Assembly: GCF_029211125.1 (NCBI RefSeq)
Contig: NZ_JARGEN010000034.1
Coordinates: 62,001-126,000 of the forward strand
DNA length: 64,000 nucleotides
Reading direction: 5' to 3'
DNA from: Curvibacter soli
GTDB taxonomy: Bacteria > Pseudomonadota > Gammaproteobacteria > Burkholderiales > Burkholderiaceae_C
Numbering within the stretch: position 1 is the stretch's first letter; every line of letters begins with the position of its first letter. Position numbers and translations under genes: made by a program. Shown piece by piece: positions 17,909 through 29,908 of the stretch. The notes under the pieces are model-generated. The model was not told the DNA's origin, made no database searches, and saw only the letters and a list, made by a program, of their open reading frames with translations.

Positions 17909-19405
17909 CTACAGCACAGGTGAGCACAGCCGCGCCAGAGCCTCGGCCAAACGGTGTGGCAGCGGCTGGGATTTGTCCCGCCGCACGGGCGCAGCGCTGC
18001 GCAGGTCGGCCTCGAACTGCGCGGCCAGTGCGGACGAGAGCGCGTCGCCGTAGGCCACGGCGCAGACCTCGTAGTTCAGGCGGAAGCTGCGGGTATCGAA
18101 GTTGGCCGTGCCGATGAAGGCACACAGGCCGTCCACCACCAGCGTCTTGGAATGCAGCATGCGCGCGCGGTATTCCCAGATGCGCACGCCGGCGGCCAGC
18201 AGTTCGTCGTAGTAGGAGCGCGCGGCCGCGCTCACCAGGGCCGAGTCGCTGCGCCGGGGCACGAGGATGCGTACGTCCACCCCGCGCAGCGCGGCGCTGG
18301 TCAGCGCCATCAGCGCGGGCTCGGTGGGCACGAAGTACGGCGTGGTGAGCCACACGCGCTCGCGCGCGGCGTGGATGGCTTCCACCTGCATGCGGTGGAT
18401 GGGCTCGGACGGGTTGTCCGGCCCGCTGGCCACGATCTGCAGCGCGTGCGGGCCGGGCGGCACCTCGGGCAGCAGCCGGGGCATGTCCTGCAGGCGCCCC
18501 GCCTGCATGCCGGTGGCGTACACCCAGTCCTCCAGGAACACCATCTGCAGGTTGCGCGTGGCACCGCCCACGATGCGCAGGTGCACGTCGTGGTAGGCGT
18601 CGGCGCGGGTGCGGCGGTCCTCCTCGTCGGTGATGTTGACGCCGCCGGTGAAGCCCACGCAGCCGTCGCACACCACGATCTTGCGGTGGGTGCGGTAGTT
18701 GGTCACGGGCCGCAGGCGGCGGCCGATGCGCACGCTGTGGAACAGCGCCACCTGCGCGCCCGCGTCGCGCAGCGGCTGCAGGAAGCGCCAGCCCAGGCGC
18801 TGCGAGCCCAGCGCGTCCACCAGCAGGCGCACGGTGACGCCGGCGCGCGCCTTGGCGATCAGCAGATCGCGCAGCGCAGTGCCGATGCGGTCGGGCTCGA
18901 AGATGTAGTACTCGGCATGCACGTGGTGGCGCGCGGCGCGAATGGCGTCGAAGATGGCATCGAACGTGGCCGCGCCGCCCACCAGCAGGTCCACGCGCTC
19001 GGCGGTGGCCACCGGGTACTCCCCCGTGACGAAGCCCAACTGGACCAATTGCCACAACTGGTGGCGCGCATCGAGCGCCTGCGCGGCGCCTGCCTGCCGC
19101 AGGGCCCGCACGTCGCGCTGGCCCTGCAGCGATGCCTGGCTGCGCAGGCGCCGCAGGCGCTGCTTCCTGAGCCGCTGCGGGCCGAAGAAGTAGTAGATGA
19201 AGAAGCCCACGTAGGGCAGCGCCGCCAACGCGAGCAGCCAGCCCATCGTGGCCTCGGGCGAGCGCTTCTGCAGCACGATCCAGCCCGCCAGAACGACGAC
19301 ATACGCGCCCCAGAGCACGGAAAGTGCGGTGAAAACTTCGTCGCGGGGCAGGTAGGCGAGAACGTTCGGCAACGTGGGGCTGGAGGTGGGGACGACGCCG
19401 GCCAT
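17909..19405 (-). CDS. cls: Cardiolipin synthase (phospholipase D family)
   Basis: About 498 residues: two N-terminal hydrophobic helices (around residues 15-60), then two phospholipase-D domains. The active-site HKD motifs are THRKIVVCDG and HSKTLVVDG, each followed by a conserved GG/GTANFD element. The enzyme condenses phosphatidylglycerol molecules to cardiolipin at the inner membrane. The start is uncertain: ATG 19405 (MAGVVPTSS) and ATG 19420 are both reasonable; longer frames run into the regulatory region of the divergent aldehyde dehydrogenase gene. Confidence 0.92.
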   Translation of the reverse strand: MAGVVPTSSPTLPNVLAYLPRDEVFTALSVLWGAYVVVLAGWIVLQKRSPEATMGWLLALAALPYVGFFIYYFFGPQRLRKQRLRRLRSQASLQGQRDVRALRQAGAAQALDARHQLWQLVQLGFVTGEYPVATAERVDLLVGGAATFDAIFDAIRAARHHVHAEYYIFEPDRIGTALRDLLIAKARAGVTVRLLVDALGSQRLGWRFLQPLRDAGAQVALFHSVRIGRRLRPVTNYRTHRKIVVCDGCVGFTGGVNITDEEDRRTRADAYHDVHLRIVGGATRNLQMVFLEDWVYATGMQAGRLQDMPRLLPEVPPGPHALQIVASGPDNPSEPIHRMQVEAIHAARERVWLTTPYFVPTEPALMALTSAALRGVDVRILVPRRSDSALVSAAARSYYDELLAAGVRIWEYRARMLHSKTLVVDGLCAFIGTANFDTRSFRLNYEVCAVAYGDALSSALAAQFEADLRSAAPVRRDKSQPLPHRLAEALARLCSPVL

Positions 19406-19432
19406 CTTACCGGCGCGCATGACCCGCACGGC

Positions 19433-19470
19433 TGTTCCGCAACGGAACACCGCACTGTTGCGCGGTACAG
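19433..19470. promoter_or_regulatory. Candidate upstream activator sites for the AcoR-like regulator
   Basis: A perfect inverted repeat TGTTCC-GCAAC-GGAACA at 19433-19449 is followed by a weaker one, CTGT-N8-ACAG, at 19455-19470. They lie 125-160 bp upstream of the -24/-12 promoter, the usual distance for a sigma-54 enhancer. That the regulator encoded at 22.8-24.7 kb binds here is inference. Confidence 0.5.
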
Positions 19471-19593
19471 CGCACGGCACACCCCGGCGGGCGCGGGCCG
19501 CGCATGCTGCAGCGCCGCAGGCCTGCCGCGAACCCGCGCCGGCATTGGGCTGCGGGCATGCGCTGCACCCATGCGCAGCACAGCGCCCGCGCA

Positions 19594-19608
19594 TGGCATG
19601 GCGCTTGC
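19594..19608 (+). promoter_or_regulatory. Sigma-54 (-24/-12) promoter of the aldehyde dehydrogenase gene
   Basis: TGGCATG-GCGC-TTGC matches the sigma-54 consensus TGGCACG-N4-TTGC at every key position with correct spacing. Transcription should start about 12 bp downstream, leaving a leader of roughly 55 nt before ATG 19675. Confidence 0.78.
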
Positions 19609-19674
19609 GCCCTTGCCTGACGCTGGCCGCGCCCGCGGCACAGGCATACGCAACCTCACCAGGAGACAAGCACC

Positions 19675-21194
<1,520 letters not shown>

Positions 21195-21195
<1 letters not shown>

Positions 21196-21680
21196 TGCAA
21201 GCCATGGCCGCCACCAGCCGCGTGTCGGCCACGCCCGCCGCGCTGGCGCTGATCGCGCGGCTGGTGGCGCAGCACGGGCCGGTGATGTTCCACCAGTCGG
21301 GCGGCTGCTGCGACGGCAGCGCGCCCATGTGCTACCCGGCGGGCGAGTTCATGGTGGGCGACGCCGACGTGCGGCTCGGCGAGATTGGCGGCGCGCCGTT
21401 CTACATGGGCCGCGCACAGTTCGCCTACTGGGAGCACACGCACCTCGTCATCGACGCCGTGCCCGGCAACGGCGGCATGTTCTCGCTGGAGCGGCCCACG
21501 GGGCTGCGCTTCCTCACGCGCTCGCGGCTGTATTCGGACGCGGAATGGACGGCCATCGAGGCGATGGGGCCGCCGCAGGGCGGCGAGGGAGCAGGAGGCA
21601 TCCAGTGCAGTGTTCAACGCCAAGCAGCACATGAAACCGCGCCTTTTGACGCATGGCGGCGTTGCAAATCCTCGCGATAG
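21195..21680 (+). CDS. DUF779 family protein, C-terminus extended by a mobile element
   Basis: A 161-residue frame whose start codon overlaps the aldehyde dehydrogenase stop (TGATG). The family core runs from ATPAALALIARL through FHQSGGCCDGSAPMCYP (conserved double Cys), LGEIGGAPFYMGRAQF and WEHTHLVIDAVPG to SLERPTGLRFLTRSRL. DUF779 genes often follow aldehyde dehydrogenase genes; function unknown, possibly an accessory or redox-linked factor. The last ~27 codons (after GGIQ) come from a C element inserted at 21602, so the native tail has been replaced. Confidence 0.85.
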
Positions 21681-21767
21681 CTACGGCTATCGCTGTGGGT
21701 TGCGCCTTGCCCTGCGCCAAAACGCATCGCTTTTATTGGTGCCGCCAAGCATCGAACACTGCACTAG
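21602..21767 (-). mobile_element. Element C, copy 1 (MITE-like)
   Basis: 166 bp bounded by AGTGCAGTGTTC and its complement GAACACTGCACTAG, with the internal palindrome GCGATAGCTACGGCTATCGC. It is reversed relative to the copies at 39.8 and 53.5 kb. No open frame of its own resembles a transposase; it overlaps the 3' end of the DUF779 gene. Confidence 0.8.
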
Positions 21768-21855
21768 AACATGTTCAAAAGAGCCCGCCGGCGAAGCCCG
21801 GCCAACGGTGAGGACAAACACATATCAAGCCGCTGGCCGGTACTGCGGAGTTTGC

Positions 21856-21914
21856 ATAAAATTGGCCCCCAGCGCTTGTTCCACCTGCGCTGGCAGCTAC
21901 TGTTTCAATAGCAT
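21856..21914 (+). repeat. Dispersed repeat family A, copy at the sirtuin 3' end
   Basis: AAATTGGCCCCCAGCGCTTG then CTGCGCTGGCAGCTAC. It overlaps the last codons and stop of the convergent sirtuin gene. Confidence 0.72.
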
Positions 21915-22759
21915 TGCGCCGCCAGCAGCAGATCGGCCGCGCCTGCGAGCACGGGGCCGCAGGGCGCCTGCAGCTTGAGCGCCAGCAGCGCGTCGGCGCG
22001 CGTGCGGCCCAGGTTCAGGGCCGCCACTGGCAAGCACCGGTCCACCGCCGCCTGCACGAAGCGCAGGCCCGAATACACCATCAACGAAGACCCGGCCACG
22101 AGCATGGCGTCGGACCGGGCCAGCGCCGCCCGCGCCTCCTGCACGCGCGCGTGCGGCACGTTCTCGCCGAAGAACACCACGTCGGGCTTGAGCAGGCCGC
22201 CGCCGCAGTGCCGGCAGGCGGGCACGTCGAAGGTGGAGAAGTCCCGGCCCTCCAGATCGGCGTCGCCGTCGGGCGCGGCGCGGGCCTCCAGCGCAGCCCA
22301 GCCGGGGTTGCGGCGCAGCAGGTCGGCCTGCAGTTCCTTGCGCGGCAGGCGCGCCTCGCAGGCCATGCAGCGCACGGTGTCGATGCGGCCATGCAGGTCG
22401 CTCACGCGCCGGCTGCCCGCAGCGCCGTGCAGACCGTCCACGTTCTGCGTGAGCAGCAGTTCCACGCGCCCGGCAGCCTCCAGCCGCGCCAGCGCCCGGT
22501 GCGCCGGCCCGGGCCGCGCGTGCGCCATGCGCGTCCACCCCAGCAAGCTGCGCGCCCAGTAGCGGCGGCGCACGGCCTCGTCGCCCATGAATGCCTGCAA
22601 GGTGACCGGCGCGGGGCGCTTCCAGTCGCCGTTGGCGTCGCGGTAGTCAGGGATGCCCGACTCGGTGCTGCAGCCCGCGCCGGTCAGCACGAACAGGCGC
22701 GGGTGGTGGCGGGCGAAGTCAGCCAGTGCGGCAGCGGCGTGGGTGGTGGCGGTATCCAT
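21905..22759 (-). CDS. NAD-dependent protein deacylase (sirtuin)
   Basis: A 284-residue Sir2-family enzyme that removes acyl groups from lysine using NAD+. The NAD site GAGCSTESGIPDYRDANG is near residues 27-45, the catalytic His follows TQNVDGLH ... VSDLHGRIDTVRC, and a structural zinc site is formed by CMAC and CRHC. VAGSSLMVYSGL and the C-terminal Rossmann part are intact. Lies 31 bp behind the AcoR-like gene on the same strand. Sirtuins can control acetyl-CoA synthetase, which would fit beside an acetaldehyde oxidation gene, but that link is inference. Confidence 0.92.
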   Translation of the reverse strand: MDTATTHAAAALADFARHHPRLFVLTGAGCSTESGIPDYRDANGDWKRPAPVTLQAFMGDEAVRRRYWARSLLGWTRMAHARPGPAHRALARLEAAGRVELLLTQNVDGLHGAAGSRRVSDLHGRIDTVRCMACEARLPRKELQADLLRRNPGWAALEARAAPDGDADLEGRDFSTFDVPACRHCGGGLLKPDVVFFGENVPHARVQEARAALARSDAMLVAGSSLMVYSGLRFVQAAVDRCLPVAALNLGRTRADALLALKLQAPCGPVLAGAADLLLAAQCY

Positions 22760-22790
22760 GCGCCGCCAGCATAGGGCACAGAACCAGTTG

Positions 22791-24716
<1,926 letters not shown>

Positions 24717-24834
24717 AGTCTCCTCCAGCACTGCGCGCCGCCACGGCGCATGCGAGGCGACACGTTAGCACGCGGCACACGCCGCCGCGCTGCCGCAAAC
24801 CCTGCCGGCGCTGGGGCGACAAGGCCGGTGTGGC

Positions 24835-26271
24835 TCACGCCTGCGGCATGATCGCCTCGGCGTATTCGTAGAGCGCGCCCAGCACGGCCTCGGCGCGTTC
24901 GTCGGCGGTTTCCTGCAGGGTGTCGATCTCGGCGAAGAAGCGGTCCACGCCCAGCGCGCCGCCCTCGCCTTCGAGCAGCCGGGCCGCGCGGTGCGCCTCC
25001 CAGCGCCCCGCTTCCTCGGGCGCCAGCGTGTCGGGGAAGTTGCGCGCGCGGTAGCGAAACAGCAGCTCTTCCAGCCGCGCGTCGTCGAAGCCGGTGCGTG
25101 CGTGGGCCAGTTCCGCCCCCGGCAGGCCGCGCAATTGATTGAGCCGGCGCCGGTCGGCGTTGCCGATGAAGCCGCCATACAGGTCTTCGTCCACGTCGGG
25201 CGCGGCCTCGGGCGGGCGCTTGAAGACCTCGGGCCAGACGGCGCTCATGTCGGGCAGCGCGGCGGCGGCCTGCGCGTTGCGCAGCGCGGCCTCCATGTCG
25301 ATGCCCCAGCGCTCGGCCATGGCCGGCACCAGCGTGCGCAGGTTGCCCACCACCATGGGCGACTTGTTCAGATGCACCGACTTGACGGGAAGGCGCGCCA
25401 CGCCCTCGGGCAGATCTGCGGTCTTGGTGAACAGGCGTGTGCGCAGCGTGACGGCGTCGAGCAGCGGCAGCTCGCGCGGGTCGTGCGCCAAGTCCCAGGC
25501 CAGCAGTTCGTTGCGGTTGGTGGGGTGCGTGGCCAGCGGCCACATCACGGCCAGGCAGCCGCGCTCCGCGGGGAACATGCCCGACACGTGCAGAAAGGGC
25601 TTGGCCGTGGCGCTGGTGGCCGGCAGGCCGAGTTCGGCAGCCACCTGGTCCTTCTTGTGCAGGCGCAGCGCAAAGTCGAACAAGCGCGGCTGGCGCGCGC
25701 GCACCAGCCGCGCCAGCGCAATGGTGGCGCGCACGTCCGACAGCGCGTCGTGCGCCGCCTCGTGCAGCAGGCCGTTGGCGCGCGCCAGGTCTTCGAGCTT
25801 GAAGCTCGGCGAGCCGTCGGCCTTCTTCGGCCATTCGATACCCTCGGGGCGCAGCGCATAGGTCAGGCGCACCACGTCGAGCAGATCCCAGCGCCCGCAG
25901 TCGTTCTGCCATTCGCGCGCGTAGGGGTCGATCAGGTTGCGCCAGAACATGAAGCGCGTGATCTCGTCGTCGAAGCGGATGGTGTTGTAGCCCACGCCGA
26001 TGGTGCCAGGCTGCGAGAACGCCTGCTCGATCTGCGCGGCGAACTGGTATTCGGGCAGGCCCTTCTCCAGGCAGAGCTGCGGCGTGATGCCGGTGATGAG
26101 GCAGGACGCGGGTTCGGGCAGGAAGTCGTTGGCAGGGCGGCAGTACAGCATCAGCGGCTCGCCCACTTCGTGGAGGTCGGCATCGGTGCGGATGGCGGCG
26201 AACTGCGCGGGCCGGTCGCGCCGCACGTTGGCGCCGAAGGTTTCGTAGTCGTGCCAGAGGAAGGTGTGCAT
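24835..26271 (-). CDS. sbcB: Exodeoxyribonuclease I
   Basis: A 478-residue 3'-5' single-strand DNA exonuclease of the DEDDh family, acting in recombination, repair and mismatch correction. The first acidic motif is FLWHDYETFG (residues 4-13); later ones are in GVGYNTIRFDDEITRFMFWRN and HDALSDVRATIALARL. The SH3-like and C-terminal helical domains (LYGGFIGNADRRRLNQLRG, DTLAPEEAGRWEAHRAARLL) follow. Length matches E. coli ExoI (475). Divergent from the lytic transglycosylase gene, about 69 bp between starts. Confidence 0.94.
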   Translation of the reverse strand: MHTFLWHDYETFGANVRRDRPAQFAAIRTDADLHEVGEPLMLYCRPANDFLPEPASCLITGITPQLCLEKGLPEYQFAAQIEQAFSQPGTIGVGYNTIRFDDEITRFMFWRNLIDPYAREWQNDCGRWDLLDVVRLTYALRPEGIEWPKKADGSPSFKLEDLARANGLLHEAAHDALSDVRATIALARLVRARQPRLFDFALRLHKKDQVAAELGLPATSATAKPFLHVSGMFPAERGCLAVMWPLATHPTNRNELLAWDLAHDPRELPLLDAVTLRTRLFTKTADLPEGVARLPVKSVHLNKSPMVVGNLRTLVPAMAERWGIDMEAALRNAQAAAALPDMSAVWPEVFKRPPEAAPDVDEDLYGGFIGNADRRRLNQLRGLPGAELAHARTGFDDARLEELLFRYRARNFPDTLAPEEAGRWEAHRAARLLEGEGGALGVDRFFAEIDTLQETADERAEAVLGALYEYAEAIMPQA

Positions 26272-26340
26272 GGAGACAATCTGCGGGGTGGACGCGAAGG
26301 ATGCAAGTATGCCGGGCACGGGCGCGGGACAATGGCGCGC

Positions 26341-27651
26341 ATGGCCCGCCCCTTCATTCCCTACCTCACCCTGCTCCACTCCTTCCTGCCGTTTGCCGCA
26401 TGCGCCGCTGCCCTGCTGCTTGCGGGCTGCGCCACCACGCCGCCGGCTGTGCAGCCGCCCGCCACGGCCAGCGTACCCACAGCGCCCGGCGTGAGCCCGC
26501 CGCAACCTGGCGAGACAGCGGAGGAAGCCGGCTTTGCCGCATGGGTGCAGGCGTTCGCGCGCGACGCGGTGACGGCGGGCATCCGCCCCGCCACGGTGCA
26601 AACGGCGCTGGCGGCGGCGCGGCTGCAGCCGCGCGTGATCGAACTGGACCGCGCGCAGCCCGAATTCACGCGCCCGCCCTGGGCCTACCTGGACAGCGCC
26701 GTATCGCCTCAGCGCATCGCGCAGGGCCGCGCCAAGCGCGAGGAATACCGCGCGCCGCTCGACGCCGCCGCCGCGCGCTATGGCGTGCCGGCGGCCATCG
26801 TCACGGCGGTGTGGGGCATGGAGAGCAACTACGGCGCCAACTTCGGCAGCTTCTCGGCCATCGACGCGCTGGCCACGCTGGGCTTTGAAGGCCGGCGCCG
26901 CGACTGGGCGCGCGGCGAGCTGCTGACGGCGCTGCGCATCATCGACAGCGGCGACATCGATGCCGCGCACATGGTCGGCTCTTGGGCTGGCGCCATGGGC
27001 AACACGCAGTTCCTGCCCTCGGTGTTCCTGGCCTACGCGGTGGACGCCGACGGCGATGGTCGGCGCGACATCTGGGGCAGCATGGCCGACGTGGCCGCGT
27101 CCACCGCCAACTTCCTCGCACACGTGGGCTGGCAGCCCGGCCAGCCCTGGGGCGCGGAAGTGCAACTGCCGCCGGGCTTCGACTATGCCCGCGCCGAACT
27201 GACGCAGCGGCAGCCCGCCGCGCAGTGGGCCGCCGAGGGCGTGCGCAGCATCGACGGCCAGCCGTTGCCGGACCTGCCCGATGCATCCGTCATCACCCCG
27301 GCCGGCGCGCGCGGACCGGCCTTCCTGGCGGGCGCCAACTTCCGCGCCATCCTGCGCTACAACAATTCGGTGAACTACGCGCTGGCCGTCGGCCTGCTGG
27401 CGCAGCAGATCGAGGGTGGCGCCGGCACAGCAGGCGTCGTGGCGCCCTGGCCGCGCGACCTGCAGCCGCTGGCGCGCGAGCAGTTGCGCGCGCTGCAAGT
27501 CGCGCTCAACGAACGCGGCTTCGACGCCGGAACGCCCGACGGCGTGATGGGCCCGGCCACCCGCGCGGGGCTGCGGCGGTATCAGCAGAGCATTGGCGCG
27601 GTGGCGGACGGGTACCCCACGCTGGAGTTGCTGGCGCGTTTGTTGCAATAG
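26341..27651 (+). CDS. Membrane-bound lytic murein transglycosylase (MltB family) with peptidoglycan-binding domain
   Basis: A 436-residue lipoprotein: signal peptide ending in the lipobox LLLAGC (Cys about residue 30), then an SLT_2 domain with WGMESNYGANFGSFSAIDAL, where the catalytic Glu lies, and GSWAGAMGNTQFLPSVFLAY; the C-terminal ~60 residues are a PG_binding_1 domain (LREQLRALQVALNERGF-like, then DGVMGPATRAGLRRYQ). It cleaves glycan strands forming 1,6-anhydro-MurNAc at the outer membrane. An in-frame ATG three codons upstream (26332) is equally possible. An A repeat begins at its stop codon. Confidence 0.92.
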   Translation: MARPFIPYLTLLHSFLPFAACAAALLLAGCATTPPAVQPPATASVPTAPGVSPPQPGETAEEAGFAAWVQAFARDAVTAGIRPATVQTALAAARLQPRVIELDRAQPEFTRPPWAYLDSAVSPQRIAQGRAKREEYRAPLDAAAARYGVPAAIVTAVWGMESNYGANFGSFSAIDALATLGFEGRRRDWARGELLTALRIIDSGDIDAAHMVGSWAGAMGNTQFLPSVFLAYAVDADGDGRRDIWGSMADVAASTANFLAHVGWQPGQPWGAEVQLPPGFDYARAELTQRQPAAQWAAEGVRSIDGQPLPDLPDASVITPAGARGPAFLAGANFRAILRYNNSVNYALAVGLLAQQIEGGAGTAGVVAPWPRDLQPLAREQLRALQVALNERGFDAGTPDGVMGPATRAGLRRYQQSIGAVADGYPTLELLARLLQ

Positions 27652-27707
27652 TAAAAATGGCCGTCAGCGCATATTCCACGGGCGCAAGCAGCTATTAAAA
27701 CAGGAGC
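27651..27707 (+). repeat. Dispersed repeat family A, copy after the transglycosylase gene
   Basis: AAAATGGCCGTCAGCGCATA then CGGGCGCAAGCAGCTATT, starting at the transglycosylase stop codon. Confidence 0.72.
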
Positions 27708-28133
27708 ATCCACCAACATGCCGCATAGCCAGCCACGGCGCCACCCAGAGCAGCGCCAACCTCGAACCCGGCGACACCCTGGTGCAGAGGCCGCCCCCGT
27801 TAGACTTCGCCGCCGTACAGGCCCGCGCCTCACCGCGCTCTCGGACAGCCTGGCCCGGCTACCCGCCGCCGGCAGCGTCACGAGCCGCCACCAGCCGGGT
27901 GGGCTGGATCAAGATTCGAGCCAAGGAAACGGACCATAAGCAGGTCTTGCCTCTGGCGCCAGACTGACCCGGGATGGCCTGCAATGCACCGGGTAGAACC
28001 TTGAGCCCCCGGACGGGGAGGTCAAACCGGTTTTGCGATGAAAAATGACTGCTTCGAGCCGCATGACCCACCGTATAACGGCGGGTGGTTTTGCAGAAAT
28101 TTTCTTTGAATATCAATAACTTATGAAAGTTAT
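27708..28133. other. 426-bp gap with no recognised gene
   Basis: Short open frames exist on both strands (for example MPHSQPRRHPEQRQPRTRR from 27718) but none has a ribosome-binding site or a recognisable domain. The last ~70 bp before tRNA-Ser are AT-rich, with an imperfect hairpin CCCACCG...CGGCGGG followed by TGGTTTT at 28068-28094. The middle part has coding-like GC and may be a decayed gene, but no family could be identified. Confidence 0.5.
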
Positions 28134-28226
28134 TGGCGGAAACGGAGGGATTCGAACCCTCGATGAGGCTCTACACCCCATACTCCCTTAGCAGGGGAGC
28201 ACCTTCGGCCACTCGGTCACGTTTCC
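28134..28226 (-). tRNA. tRNA-Ser (anticodon GCT)
   Basis: A 93-nt class II tRNA with CCA encoded. Acceptor GGAAACG pairs with CGTTTCC, the anticodon loop reads CTGCTAA (GCT, serine AGC/AGU codons), a long variable arm (GTATGGGGTGTAGAGCCTC) follows, and the T-loop is GGTTCGAATCC. It lies 37 bp behind the lysC stop on the same strand. Confidence 0.96.
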
Positions 28227-28263
28227 AGTCAATCGGGCAATTATGCCTCAAACCCGGGGCATT

Positions 28264-29532
28264 TCAGGCTGCGGGCTGGTCGAGTTCGAAGGCCTTGTGC
28301 AGGGTGCGCACGGCCAGTTCCATGTACTTCTCGTCGATGACTACCGAGGTCTTGATCTCGGAGGTGGAGATCATCTGGATGTTGATGCCCTCTTCCGACA
28401 GCGCGCGGAACATCTTGCTGGCGATGCCCACGTGGCTGCGCATGCCGATGCCCACGATGCTCACCTTGCAGATCTTGGTGTCGCCCACCACTTCCTGCGC
28501 GCCCAGGCCGGGCAGCACCTTGTCCTTCAGCAGCTCCATGGTCCGGGCGTAGTCGCCACGGTTGACGGTGAAGCTGAAGTCTGTCTTGCCGTCCTTGCTG
28601 ATGTTCTGGATGATGACGTCCACCTCGACGTTGGCGTCGGCCACCGCGCCCAGGATCTGGTAGGCGATGCCGGGCTTGTCGGGCACGCCCAGCACGGAAA
28701 TCTTGGCTTCGTCGCGGTTGAACGCAATGCCGGATACGACTGCGTGTTCCATGTGTTCGTCTTCCTCAAAAGTGATCAGCGTGCCCGACTGGGCCTCCTC
28801 GGCGATATCGATGTCCCAGGGCGTGAAGCTCGACAGCACGCGCAGCGGCACCCTGTACTTGCCGGCAAACTCCACCGAACGGATCTGCAGCACCTTGGAG
28901 CCCATGGATGCCATCTCCAGCATCTCCTCGAAGCTCACCGTACCCAGGCGCCGGGCCTCGGGCACCACGCGCGGGTCGGTGGTGTAGACGCCGTCCACGT
29001 CGGTGAAGATCAGGCATTCGTCGGCCTTGAGCGCCGCCGCAACCGCCACGGCGGACGTGTCGCTGCCGCCGCGGCCCAGCGTGGTGATGTAGCCCTCGTC
29101 GTCCACCCCCTGGAAGCCGGTGATGATGACCACCCGGCCCGTCGCGAGGTCGGCGCGCACGCGCTGGTCGTCGATGCTTTCGATGCGGGCCTTGGTGTAG
29201 GCGCTGTTGGTCTTGACCGGCACCTGCCAGCCCGCATAGCTCACCGCGTCCAGGCCCTCGGCCTGCAAGGCGATGGCCAGCAGTGCCGACGATGCCTGCT
29301 CGCCAGTGGCGGCCAGCATGTCGAGTTCGCGGTAATAGTCGCCGCCGGGCTTGGCGGGCGTGAGTTCCTTGGCCAGACCGAGCAGGCGGTTGGTCTCGCC
29401 GCTCATGGCGCTGGGCACCACCACCATCTGGTGGCCGGCGCGCGCCCACTTGGCCACACGCCTGGCGACGCTGCGGATGCGCTCGGTCGAGCCCATCGAC
29501 GTGCCGCCGTATTTGTGAACGATCAATGCCAT
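28264..29532 (-). CDS. lysC: Aspartate kinase
   Basis: A 422-residue enzyme phosphorylating aspartate, the first step to lysine, threonine, methionine and diaminopimelate. The N-terminal kinase domain has KYGGTSMGSTERI (residues 7-19) and GRGGSDTSAVAVAAAL; the C-terminal part holds two ACT domains (ISVLGVPDKPGIAYQILG and VSIVGIGMRSHVGIASKMFR) for feedback inhibition by lysine and/or threonine. Start MALIVHKYGGTS is the family norm. Part of the minus-strand set cysS-alkA-accA-tilS-lysC, now separated from tilS by element D. Confidence 0.95.
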   Translation of the reverse strand: MALIVHKYGGTSMGSTERIRSVARRVAKWARAGHQMVVVPSAMSGETNRLLGLAKELTPAKPGGDYYRELDMLAATGEQASSALLAIALQAEGLDAVSYAGWQVPVKTNSAYTKARIESIDDQRVRADLATGRVVIITGFQGVDDEGYITTLGRGGSDTSAVAVAAALKADECLIFTDVDGVYTTDPRVVPEARRLGTVSFEEMLEMASMGSKVLQIRSVEFAGKYRVPLRVLSSFTPWDIDIAEEAQSGTLITFEEDEHMEHAVVSGIAFNRDEAKISVLGVPDKPGIAYQILGAVADANVEVDVIIQNISKDGKTDFSFTVNRGDYARTMELLKDKVLPGLGAQEVVGDTKICKVSIVGIGMRSHVGIASKMFRALSEEGINIQMISTSEIKTSVVIDEKYMELAVRTLHKAFELDQPAA

Positions 29533-29667
29533 TGGAGTTTCATGCGTACGAGGCGCCCTTGCACATTCATGCCGGGCCGCGGCGCAGGTTGGACACATGC
29601 GTTTGCTTTGGCGCGCCGCGCGCTCGTACTGGGGAAGGGGTCGGGAAACCCGGGCCAAAACCTATTG

Positions 29668-29908
29668 AGGGACTTGCAGAATTATTTTTGCCGAAATTCG
29701 TCTAAATTTGCTTAAAATTTAAGCAAAATTTCTAAGATTTGATGAATTTTGACGAGAATTTTTAGAGGCCATTTTGGGCAAATTGATTTGGAGGCGATCT
29801 CGTGCGTTTTGAGGCGTTTTTCATGTTCAGCGTAGGGGGAGGGGTCGCAGTCTATTTTGAGCGCACGTTGGCGCGTTTAAAAAATTCATCCGAATTCTGC
29901 AAGTCCCT
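29668..29908. mobile_element. Element D (AT-rich MITE-like insertion)
   Basis: A 241-bp element with perfect 16-bp terminal inverted repeats AGGGACTTGCAGAATT / AATTCTGCAAGTCCCT and a 6-bp target duplication CTATTG on both sides (29662-29667, 29909-29914). It is far richer in A+T than its surroundings (runs such as AAATTTGCTTAAAATTTAAG). No open frame of note. The tilS stop codon lies inside the right-hand duplication. The 135 bp between its left end and the lysC start hold no recognised feature. Confidence 0.88.

Noticed and set aside
29668-29908. AT-rich region as a promoter or replication origin
   Set aside because: Perfect terminal repeats and a target duplication identify it as a mobile insertion; no DnaA-box cluster noticed.
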